Made by a program: the position numbers and the translations under genes. This document shows positions 54,716 through 64,000 of a DNA stretch of 64,000 nucleotides, one piece after another. Source of the stretch: Polyangia bacterium (GTDB lineage: Bacteria > Myxococcota_A > Polyangia > Nannocystales > Nannocystaceae); contig JAUIKS010000005.1 in assembly GCA_030430565.1 (NCBI GenBank), positions 310,001 to 374,000 on the forward strand, written 5' to 3'. Numbering within the stretch: position 1 is the stretch's first letter; every line of letters begins with the position of its first letter. The notes below the pieces were generated by a model. That model did not search any database. It was not told where the DNA came from and saw only the letters and a list, made by a program, of their open reading frames with translations.

Positions 54716-55561
54716 ATGAGCGACGCCGACGGGGGCTCTCGAAACGTCGCCCTGTCCGCCCTCGACCAGGGGAGCGCGGCGGCGGGCGGGCTTTGGAACG
54801 GCTCGAGCGCCGCCCTCCGCGGGATGCGGTCCGCGCTGGGCAACGCCGACGTGCGCAGGACCTACGTGCAGCTGCTGATCGCGCTGTACATCACGACGAT
54901 GGTGCTGGCGACCGGCTTGATCGTGGCGCTGTGGTGGTTGACGCCGATCGCGCCCGAGCTGAGCTGGTTGTGGACCATGATCTACTGGGTCATGCGCATC
55001 GCCGGCTCGTTGATCCTGGCGATCGCCTCACCCGTGCTCGCGCTGTTCACCGTCAACTTGGTGTTCCCGCTGCTCGGCGAGCGAGTGTTCTTCGCCGGCA
55101 TGCGCGTTCTCGACCCGGCGCGGGCCGACGCCCTGCAGGCCCGCGAGAGCATGCCGATCGCGCGCGCGCTGTGGATGACGGTCTCGCGCATGGTGATGTT
55201 CCTGGGCGGCACGCTGCTCGCGTTCTTGGCGACGCTGATCCCCGTGATCGGCGCGCTGCTCGGCCCGGCGCTCTCGCTGTACTTCACCTCGCGCGCGATG
55301 ACCTGGGAGCTGCTCGACCCGGCGTTCGACAAGCGCCAGATGTACCTCGGCGCCCAGAAAGAGTACGTCAAGCGGCACCGCGCGTCGCTGGTCGGCTTCG
55401 GCCTCCCGTTCAGCGTGCTGCTGTCGGTCCCGCTGATCGGCCCGCTGTTCTTCGGCCTGGCCCAGGCGGCCGTGGCGACGCTCTACGTCGAGGTGCTCGA
55501 GCCGAACGGGGACCCGGAGGTCCCCGCTGGTGCGCTGCCGGCCGCGGCCGGCCCGGCGTGA
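54716..55561 (+). CDS. EI24/CysZ-like multi-pass membrane protein
   Basis: The 281-residue protein has a soluble N-terminus (about 45 residues) and about four to six membrane segments. The pattern of paired helices around FGLPFSVLLSVPLIGPLFFGLAQAAVATLYVE and LIPVIGALLGPALSLYFTSR fits the EI24 (etoposide-induced 2.4) family, whose bacterial member CysZ imports sulfate. The C-terminus is Pro/Ala-rich. No sulfur genes are adjacent, so the substrate is open. TATATC (54704-54709) lies 6 nt before the ATG. Confidence 0.75.
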   Translation: MSDADGGSRNVALSALDQGSAAAGGLWNGSSAALRGMRSALGNADVRRTYVQLLIALYITTMVLATGLIVALWWLTPIAPELSWLWTMIYWVMRIAGSLILAIASPVLALFTVNLVFPLLGERVFFAGMRVLDPARADALQARESMPIARALWMTVSRMVMFLGGTLLAFLATLIPVIGALLGPALSLYFTSRAMTWELLDPAFDKRQMYLGAQKEYVKRHRASLVGFGLPFSVLLSVPLIGPLFFGLAQAAVATLYVEVLEPNGDPEVPAGALPAAAGPA

Positions 55562-55586
55562 GCCGGTCGACGCTCGAGCCGTTGAT

Positions 55587-56009
55587 TCAGTCGAGCCAGT
55601 CGCGTCGGCGCAGTCGCGCCTGCAGGGCGTGACGCGAGTCGCCCGTGTAGTCCCCGATGATCTCGCGGTGGACCGAGCGCGTCAGCGTGCGGTTGGAGTA
55701 TTTACGGATCTTGCCGACCATGTGCGCGGGCGCGGCGATCAGCAGCTTGGCGAACTTGCGACGCTGCTGGGCGGAGCGGAGCCGGTCGACGACCTGACGC
55801 GCGAAGCGGCGGTCCTCCTCCTCGCTCGCGCCGCTGCTGTCGACGTAGAGCTCGTGCTGCGAGCTGGAGGTCGCGGCATCTCCGGCGCGTCGGCCCTCGG
55901 GGTGCTCGATGATCTCGATCTCCTCCAGTACCGGCTTGAGCTTGGAGCCTTTGACCTCGTAAAGCTGGGCTTTCGAACGATCGGCGACGACGAACCAGGT
56001 TGCTTCCAT
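55587..56009 (-). CDS. Host-attachment-protein family (AtsE-like)
   Basis: The 140-residue soluble protein opens WFVVADRSKAQLYEV and has AARRFARQVVDRL-type helix ERRFARQ (in EEEDRRFARQVVDRLRSA), then LLIAAPAHMVGKIRKY and a basic C-terminus (HALQARLRRRDWLD). This pattern fits the small family annotated 'host attachment protein' from an Agrobacterium locus; its true role is unclear. The ATG has a good AGGAGGTG Shine-Dalgarno 5-6 nt upstream. No partner gene is adjacent on the same strand. Confidence 0.78.
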   Translation of the reverse strand: MEATWFVVADRSKAQLYEVKGSKLKPVLEEIEIIEHPEGRRAGDAATSSSQHELYVDSSGASEEEDRRFARQVVDRLRSAQQRRKFAKLLIAAPAHMVGKIRKYSNRTLTRSVHREIIGDYTGDSRHALQARLRRRDWLD

Positions 56010-56613
56010 TCACACCTCCTGCCCGTTTGGGCGGTTGGGTCGAGCCCCCGGCGACCGCCGGCGGCAGGTCACGAGTCAGCAAGCTATTCAGCTGTAAGCG
56101 CGTACGCGATGGATCCAGCATGAAGCAGGCCCCGTGGCCGCACAAGCGCTTGTTGACGCGGGCGAAGTTTGTTCGCGACGCGAGAGCTTGCGTGTGCATC
56201 GGCGCCGACGGGCGCGAAGCGGGCTGCGCGGTGCGGCGTGTCGGCGACGACGACGCCGAGAACGTTTTTTAAACGATTTGAGAACGTTGATCCGAGCCGT
56301 GACCGAAGATTCGCGGGGTAGCTGACCCGAGGGCCATGTTCGTGCTGCGGCGTAATGTGAACTACGCGAACTGCAAAACATGTCCCTCGGGACACAAATG
56401 AAGAGGGCGAAAGATCTCTCCTCGAGCGCGCCTGCGCTGAGGGCGCGGCTTCGCGCTCGGCCCAGCGTCCGGATGCGCGCCGACGCCCGCTCGGGGCGGT
56501 CAAAAATCGAGCCAAAATCGCGTCAAAATTCTCAATAATTTCTGGGCGTTGAAAAGAATGTCACGGGAATGGCAAGGGGCGGATCGACAGGGTATGCTGC
56601 GTGCAATTCCACC
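56010..56613. other. Long divergent intergenic region upstream of gyrA
   Basis: These 604 bases are unusually AT-rich at 56500-56570 (several AAAAT runs), as expected for a gyrA promoter. A TATGCT (56593-56598) lies 15 nt before the gyrA ATG. Other elements are a TGTCCC-TC-GGGACA inverted repeat (56381-56394), the 13-mer CAAAACATGTCCC (56374-56386) that recurs upstream of the VWA gene, and a weak hairpin TCGGCG/CGCCGA before a T-run near 56240-56270. An open frame of about 50 codons from 56120 to 56272 has codon-like GC3 but no supporting evidence. Confidence 0.5.
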
Positions 56614-59274
<2,661 letters not shown>

Positions 59275-59317
59275 TCGCGCGATTTCGAGCCGCGTATTTT
59301 TCGCGGGTGGAAAATTC

Positions 59318-59341
59318 GGCCCGAGGCTTGCTCCTCGGGCC
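59318..59341 (+). terminator. Hairpin after gyrA without U-tract
   Basis: A 9-bp stem GGCCCGAGG / CCTCGGGCC (59318-59326 and 59333-59341) with loop CTTGCT follows the gyrA stop by 43 nt. No T-run follows on the plus strand, so termination may be partial. It lies just before the TetR operator. Confidence 0.45.
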
Positions 59342-59343
59342 CG

Positions 59344-59381
59344 CCTCAGTTAGTAAGTGATTAGTTGCTAACTAACTGAGG
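59344..59381. promoter_or_regulatory. Candidate TetR-family operator
   Basis: CCTCAGTTAGT (59344-59354) and ACTAACTGAGG (59371-59381) form a perfect 11-bp inverted repeat. Inside it TTAGT-TGCTA-ACTAA (59361-59375) forms a second, overlapping palindrome. The site ends 4 nt before the regulator start codon. Such TTAGT/ACTAA palindromes are typical of AcrR/TetR operators, so autoregulation and control of the efflux operon are likely. Confidence 0.75.
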
Positions 59382-59385
59382 TGCG

Positions 59386-59994
59386 ATGGTTCGCCCCCGG
59401 CAATTCACCGACGAGCAAATTCTCGAGAGCGCGCGCGCGAGCCTGCTGGAGCACGGCCCGGCGGTCTCGACCTCCGCGATTGCCAAGGCCGTCGGCATGT
59501 CCCAGGCCGCGCTGTTCAAGCGCTTCGGCAGCAAGGAGGAGCTGATCATCGCGGCCCTCATGCCGCCGCGGATCCCGGAGTGGGTCGGCATGGTCACCCG
59601 CGGCCCCGACGAGCGGGACATCCGTGAGCAGCTCCTCGAGATCGCCGCCGCGATCCAGGGATTTTTTGAGACCCACGGTCCGGCGATGGCGATCCTGCGC
59701 GCCAGCAAGATCAGCGAGCAGCAGGTCTTCGCGCGCTTCGACGGGCCGCCGCCGCCGGTCGTGAGCCGTCGCGCGGTGGCCGAGTGGTTTCGTCGCGCCC
59801 GCGACGCGGGCCGGATCCGTGACATCGATCCCGACTCCGTGGCGCTCATGCTGCTCGGCAGCTTGATCGCCCGGATGTTTTTTAATCACATCTTCGGCGA
59901 GCGCTTCTCGCCCGCCTCGGATGTGTCCTCGGGGCCCGACTACGTGGCGACCGTCGTCGAGAGCCTGTGGCGAGGTATCGCCCCCGAGCCCTGA
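59386..59994 (+). CDS. TetR/AcrR-family transcriptional repressor
   Basis: The 202-residue protein has the N-terminal TetR DNA-binding domain: ILESARASLLEHGPAVSTSAIAKAVGMSQAALFKRFGSKEEL, in which AIAKAVGMSQAALFKRF is the helix-turn-helix. The C-terminal helical domain (about 60-200) would bind an inducer. The gene sits directly behind a strong palindrome and ahead of a tripartite RND efflux set on the same strand, which suggests it represses that set until a toxic ligand appears. The ligand is unknown. Confidence 0.92.
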   Translation: MVRPRQFTDEQILESARASLLEHGPAVSTSAIAKAVGMSQAALFKRFGSKEELIIAALMPPRIPEWVGMVTRGPDERDIREQLLEIAAAIQGFFETHGPAMAILRASKISEQQVFARFDGPPPPVVSRRAVAEWFRRARDAGRIRDIDPDSVALMLLGSLIARMFFNHIFGERFSPASDVSSGPDYVATVVESLWRGIAPEP

Positions 59995-60152
59995 TCGCCG
60001 CCCAACGCTGAGCCTGTGGTTTCGCAGCTGTCTCGAGGGTCTTCTCTCGAGCGACGAGGCGTCGCGCGCGTGCGCGTCGTGACAGGCCGGCGCGCGCTCA
60101 CCGTGCGCGCGTCGTCTTCAAAAATCTTCAAAAAAAACCGTGAGGAGCTGAG

Positions 60153-61607
60153 ATGGCCCGACAACCGAGGGCCCGCGGCTGGACTGCGCTCCCCGCCGCG
60201 GCGCTGATGACCGCGTGCGCGCTGGCGTCGACCGACGCGCGCGCCAAGACGCGGGCGCGCGTCACGACGCCCGCCGACTACACCGTCGCGCTCGCGGAGG
60301 GTCCGCGCCAGACGACGAGCGATCGTTGGTGGGGGAGCTTCGCCGATCCGGCGATGACCGCCTTGATCGAGCAGGGGCTCGCGGACAATTACGATGTCCT
60401 CGCGGCCGCCGAGCGCATCACCGAGGCCCAGGCGCGCGCGCGCGAGAACTTGGCGCCGCTGCTGCCGAGCGCCAGCTTTGATGTCACGGCGAACACCGCG
60501 CCGGTCAAGACGCTGGGCTTCCAGTTCGGGGGGATCGGCGGCTCGATGATGTCGGGGGTCGAGCCGCCGACGCTCTACTTCACGGGCTCCGCGCTGCTCA
60601 ACGTCGGCCTCGAGATCGACATCACGGGGAGACGGGTGCTCGCGCTGCGGGCGGCCAAGGACGACGCGCGCGCGAGCGCGGAGGACCGCGACGCCGTGGC
60701 GCTGCAGCTCTCGGCGAGCATCGCCGAGGCCTACTTCGATGTCCTGGCGACCCGGGCGCAGCTGGCGATCGTGCGGGAGCAGATCGCGACGAACGAGGCG
60801 CTGCTCGAGCTGACGCAGGCGCGCTTCGGGCAGGGCTCGGCGAGCGCCGTCGAGGTCCTGCAGCAGCGCCAGCAGGTCGCGTCCACGCGGGCCTCGCTGC
60901 CCCAGGCGCGGGCGCAGCTCAGGGTCGCGGAGCTGCAGCTCTCGACGCTGCTCGGCCAGGCGCCCGGCGCGGCGCTCCCACTCGATCGCGGGGCCGCGCG
61001 CTTGCCCGCGCTCCCACCTCCGCCGCCGCTGGGTCGCCCCGTCGAGTTGCTCGAGGCGCGCCCGGATCTTCGCGCCTCCACGGCGCGGCTGTCCGCCGCC
61101 GAGCGTCGACGCAAGGCCCAGGCCCGCGAGTTCGCGCCCTCGCTCCGGCTGTCTGGACAGGCAGGTTGGCAATTCATCGACATCGGCGAGCTGAACACCC
61201 AGGAGATGTGGGGGGCCGGCGCGACCCTGTCGATCCCGCTGCTGCTCGACGGTCGCGCCTACAACGGCCTGCGGCGGGTGGAGGCGAGCGAGCGCGCGGC
61301 TCGCGGCGCGCTGCAGCAGCAGACCCTCAACGCGGTGCGCGAGGTCGAGACGGCGCTGACCCGCGAGCGCGAGCAGCTCGAGGTGTTGGCCGCGACCGCC
61401 GCCCAGCGCGACGCGGCCGCGCGCGCGTTCTCGCAGGCCCGCGCGCGCTTCGCCGCCGGGCTCAGCGACTACCTGAGCGTTCTCAACACGGTCACGACCC
61501 TCGAGCGCGCGGACCTCGGGCTGCTGACGGCGCAGCGCGAGCTCTTGAGCATCCGCGTGCAGCTGCACGTCGCGCTCGGCGGTCCGCTGCCGCGCGCGAC
61601 CGGATGA
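60153..61607 (+). CDS. RND efflux outer-membrane factor (NodT/OprM-like lipoprotein)
   Basis: This TolC-type channel carries substrate from the pump across the outer membrane. The 484-residue protein has a signal ending in a lipobox-like LMTAC, the RWWGSFADPAMTALIEQGL opening typical of NodT-family factors, paired long helices (AERITEAQARARENLAPLLP; FGQGSASAVEVLQQRQQVASTRASLPQARAQL) and LLEARPDLRASTARLSAAE. GAGGAG (60142-60147) is 5 nt before the ATG. The adaptor gene follows after 66 nt. Confidence 0.92.
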   Translation: MARQPRARGWTALPAAALMTACALASTDARAKTRARVTTPADYTVALAEGPRQTTSDRWWGSFADPAMTALIEQGLADNYDVLAAAERITEAQARARENLAPLLPSASFDVTANTAPVKTLGFQFGGIGGSMMSGVEPPTLYFTGSALLNVGLEIDITGRRVLALRAAKDDARASAEDRDAVALQLSASIAEAYFDVLATRAQLAIVREQIATNEALLELTQARFGQGSASAVEVLQQRQQVASTRASLPQARAQLRVAELQLSTLLGQAPGAALPLDRGAARLPALPPPPPLGRPVELLEARPDLRASTARLSAAERRRKAQAREFAPSLRLSGQAGWQFIDIGELNTQEMWGAGATLSIPLLLDGRAYNGLRRVEASERAARGALQQQTLNAVREVETALTREREQLEVLAATAAQRDAAARAFSQARARFAAGLSDYLSVLNTVTTLERADLGLLTAQRELLSIRVQLHVALGGPLPRATG

Positions 61608-61673
61608 CCGAAGAGACATGAGCATCTCGCAACCCGCTTGACTCGCCAAGCACCACTCGACTGGAGCTCCCCC

Positions 61674-63143
61674 GTGAGACGACTGTTCTTCACCCTGCTG
61701 CTGCCCTTCGCGCTCGTGGCCTCTGGCGCGGGCGTGGCCGCGGCGCTCGTCAACTCCGCCCCGCAGCTCGAGAGCACGCCGGCGCGCGCGAGCCCGCCGC
61801 TGGTCGAGGTGGTGGCGGCGCGCCCCCAGACCGTGCCGGCGCGCGTCGAGGGCACCGGCGTGGTCAAGCCCGCGCGCGAGCTCACCGTGGTGCCCGAGGT
61901 CGGCGGCAAGATCCTCGGGCACGCGCCCGGCCTCGTGCCGGGCGGGCGCGTGCGCGCCGGCGAGCTCTTGGTGCGCGTGGACCCGCGGCAGTACGACATG
62001 GCGATCGCCCAGGAGGACAGCCGCGTCGAGTCGGCGCGCAGTGACCTCGCGGTCGAGCGCGGGCGGGCGACGGTCGCCGAGCGCGAGTGGGAGCTGCTCT
62101 CGAAGGAACTCGGAAAGGATCCCGGAGCGGAGCCGGGAGACCGCGCCGAGCCCGACGGCTCCGGGCGCGCGCTCGCGCTGCGCGAGCCGCAGATCAAGGC
62201 GCTCCGCAGCGGGCTGCGCTCGGCGGAGAACGGCCTCGCGCGCGCCAAGCTCGACCGCCGCCGCACGCGGGTGCACGCCCCGTTCAACGCCGCGGTCCTG
62301 CGGGAGAGCGTCGAGCTCGGGCAGGTCGTGCAGGCCGGCTCGCAGCTCGCGACCCTGATCGGGACGGACGTGTTCTGGGTCCAGGTCGCGCTCCCGCTCG
62401 AGCGCCTCGCCCTCATCACGCTGCCCGAGGACGCCGCGGACGGCCTGGGCTCGCCGGCCGTGGTCGCGCAGGTGCTCGCGGACGGCTCGCGGCTCGAGCG
62501 CGAGGGCCGGGTCGCGCGTCTGATCAGCGAGCTCGACAACACGACCCGGACGGCGCAGGTCATGATCGAGATCCGCGATCCGCTCGACCCCCCCGACGGC
62601 GGGCTCCCCCTGCTGCCCGGCGCCTTCGTCGAGGTCACGCTCCGCGGTCCCACGCTCGCGGGCGTCTTCGCGATCCCGCGGGAGGCGATCGTCGGCGAGC
62701 GCGATGTCTGGGTCGTCGACGGCGAGCAGCGCCTGCGCCGGCGCAGCCTCAAGATCGCCTGGCGCGATCGCGAGTTCGTCTACGCGACCTCGGGGCTCGA
62801 GCCCGGCGCGCGCGTGCTGGCCTCCGAGCTCCCCTACCCGATCGACGGCATGGAGGTCCGCGCGATCGAGCGCGCGCCCGCGGGCGAGGTGTCTGGAGAT
62901 ACAGGCGTTGAGCAGACCGCGCTGAGCATCGAACCCGAGGTCGAGGTCAACCCCGAGGCGGCGCCTGCGGTTGCGCCCGAGCCGACCGCGGAGGAGAACG
63001 AGCTGACTCGGCGGAAGAAGAAGCGTACGAGGAAGAAGAAGAACAACAACAAGAAGAGGAAGACCAAGAAGAACAACAATAAGAAGAAGACCAGGAGCGA
63101 GCGGAGCCCCAAGGCGAGCGCTGAGGAGGTCGAGCGTGGCTGA
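61674..63143 (+). CDS. RND efflux periplasmic adaptor with basic C-terminal tail
   Basis: The adaptor joins pump and outer-membrane factor. The 489-residue protein has an N-terminal membrane/signal segment (FFTLLLPFALVASGAGVAAAL), the lipoyl-like half VVKPARELTVVPEVGGKI and its partner HAPFNAAVLRESVELGQVVQAGSQL, a coiled-coil hairpin between them and the beta-barrel domain (VFWVQVALPLERLALI, PGAFVEVTLRG). Unusually, it ends with an acidic/Pro linker and a tail of about 45 residues rich in Lys, Arg and Asn. GTG 61674 with GGAG 7 nt upstream is preferred over TTG 61638. The pump gene overlaps its end by 8 bp. Confidence 0.92.
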   Translation: MRRLFFTLLLPFALVASGAGVAAALVNSAPQLESTPARASPPLVEVVAARPQTVPARVEGTGVVKPARELTVVPEVGGKILGHAPGLVPGGRVRAGELLVRVDPRQYDMAIAQEDSRVESARSDLAVERGRATVAEREWELLSKELGKDPGAEPGDRAEPDGSGRALALREPQIKALRSGLRSAENGLARAKLDRRRTRVHAPFNAAVLRESVELGQVVQAGSQLATLIGTDVFWVQVALPLERLALITLPEDAADGLGSPAVVAQVLADGSRLEREGRVARLISELDNTTRTAQVMIEIRDPLDPPDGGLPLLPGAFVEVTLRGPTLAGVFAIPREAIVGERDVWVVDGEQRLRRRSLKIAWRDREFVYATSGLEPGARVLASELPYPIDGMEVRAIERAPAGEVSGDTGVEQTALSIEPEVEVNPEAAPAVAPEPTAEENELTRRKKKRTRKKKNNNKKRKTKKNNNKKKTRSERSPKASAEEVERG

Positions 63144-64000
63144 CACGAATTCCAAAGGAGGCGCGGTCGCTTGGATGACGCGCAACCCGGTCGCCGCCAA
63201 CCTGCTGATGCTCGTGCTGCTCGTCGGCGGGCTGCTCGCGCTGCTCGGGACCAAGCAGGAGGTGTTTCCTGAGTTCTCGCTCGACGCCGTGACCGTCCAT
63301 GTCCAGTACCCCGGCGCGAGCCCCGACGAGGTCGAGCAGGGGATCTTGTTGGCGATCGAGGAGCGCGTCCGCGGCCTCGACGGCGTCAAGCGCGTCACCG
63401 GGACCGCCGAGGAGGGCGTCGCGCGCGTCGAGGTCGAGCTCCTGCGCGGCGCCCAGCCCGACCGCGTGCTCTCCGACGTCAAGAGCGAGGTCGACGCGAT
63501 CCAGTCCATGCCCCGCGACGCCGAGGAGCCGATCGTCAGCCTCGCGAGCAGCCGGCGCCAGGTCGTCTCGCTGATCCTCTCCGGCGATCAGCCGCTCTCG
63601 ACCCTGCACGCCCTCGCCGAGCGCGCGCGCGAGGACCTGCAGGAGCGCCCGGGGGTCACCCAGGTCACGCTCTCCGGGATCCCGCCCCTCGAGCTCGGGA
63701 TCGAGATCCCGCGCCAGACCCTCGAGACCTACGACCTGACCCTTGACGAGCTCGCGCGGATCATCGGCGACGCCTCGGTCGAGCTGCCCGGCGGCGCGAT
63801 CGACACCCGCGGCGGCGAGATCCTCGTGCGCATGGACGAGCGCCGGCGCGCGGGCGCCGAGTTCGCGGACATCATCGTGCGCGCCACGGCCGACGGCGCG
63901 CTGGTGCGGCTCGGCGACATAGCGACGATCCGCGACGGCTACGCCGACACCAAGCAGGCCTCGTACTTCGACGGGCGCCCGGCGGTTCGCCTGACCGTGT
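63136..64000 (+). CDS. RND efflux pump, N-terminal part (runs off the window)
   Basis: The first 288 residues encode an AcrB/MdtB-type inner-membrane pump. A single hydrophobic helix (AANLLMLVLLVGGLLALLG) is followed by VFPEFSLDAVTVHVQYPGASP, EVEQGILLAIEERVRGLDGVKRV and the porter-domain phrases GVTQVTLSGI and ATIRDGYAD. The gene starts at GTG 63136, with GAGGAGGT 5 nt upstream and an 8-bp overlap with the adaptor gene, so the three efflux genes form one operon. No stop is reached before 64000. The proton-relay region lies beyond the window. Confidence 0.93.
   Translation, partial: MADTNSKGGAVAWMTRNPVAANLLMLVLLVGGLLALLGTKQEVFPEFSLDAVTVHVQYPGASPDEVEQGILLAIEERVRGLDGVKRVTGTAEEGVARVEVELLRGAQPDRVLSDVKSEVDAIQSMPRDAEEPIVSLASSRRQVVSLILSGDQPLSTLHALAERAREDLQERPGVTQVTLSGIPPLELGIEIPRQTLETYDLTLDELARIIGDASVELPGGAIDTRGGEILVRMDERRRAGAEFADIIVRATADGALVRLGDIATIRDGYADTKQASYFDGRPAVRLTV

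Noticed and set aside
56120..56272. Candidate small gene of about 50 codons upstream of gyrA
   Set aside because: GC3 is high, but so are overlapping frames on both strands. There is no Shine-Dalgarno and no recognisable product.
59940..63509. Minus-strand open frame of about 1190 codons
   Set aside because: It is antisense to the efflux operon; repetitive Arg/Ala/Leu/Glu content without motifs.

Overview
This is a GC-rich, gene-dense window of a bacterial chromosome with about 47 protein genes. I see no tRNA, rRNA, CRISPR array, transposase or phage gene. The content points to a myxobacterium (Myxococcota), most likely of the Nannocystis/Plesiocystis/Enhygromyxa group. The reasons are transmembrane and giant Ser/Thr kinases with TPR or AAA modules, about thirteen lipoproteins (many with long Asp/Ser/Gly linkers), Cys-rich surface repeats, DUF4397 repeats, a PilT-type motor and charged tails on many proteins. 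The lineage is an inference from gene style, not from a marker phylogeny.

Layout. 0-12 kb carries housekeeping genes: hemE with an overlapping thioredoxin-fold lipoprotein, an MscS channel, prmC, murA and hisG. A pal-cpoB pair on the minus strand and two unknown genes sit between prmC and murA. 10.8-16 kb is a minus-strand block: hutU-hutI (histidine breakdown, no hutH here) and maf followed by a PLP decarboxylase. 16-32.8 kb is an accessory region of surface and signalling genes: a VWA lipoprotein, a triple-DUF4397 stalked lipoprotein, two Ser/Thr kinases, a crotonase, a MocA-like nucleotidyltransferase and XdhC flanking a large lipoprotein, and two acidic lipoproteins. 32.9-39.4 kb holds a heterodimeric ABC exporter, an HtrA protease and trxB. 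39.6-46.6 kb holds a cyclic-nucleotide-binding protein, a frameshifted PilT-like ATPase, an ABC1/AarF kinase-like protein, an acyltransferase, an alpha/beta hydrolase and a TonB-like protein. 46.7-56 kb holds a macrodomain-ADP-ribosylglycohydrolase fusion, class II DAHP synthase, two lipoproteins (one a TPR metallopeptidase), two membrane proteins and a host-attachment-family protein. 56.6-64 kb holds gyrA with an acidic tail, then a TetR-controlled RND efflux operon (regulator, outer-membrane factor, adaptor, pump) that runs off the right edge.

Cross-cutting signals. Many genes have a -10-like TANNNT hexamer 6-9 nt before the start codon and no Shine-Dalgarno, which suggests leaderless transcripts. 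Strong intrinsic terminators occur after several plus-strand genes, including a near-perfect inverted duplicate terminator between two convergent genes. The most unusual single gene is the acidic-N-terminus macrodomain-ARH fusion at 46.7-48.5 kb. The pilT-like gene carries a frameshift explained by a 4-base TTTA duplication.
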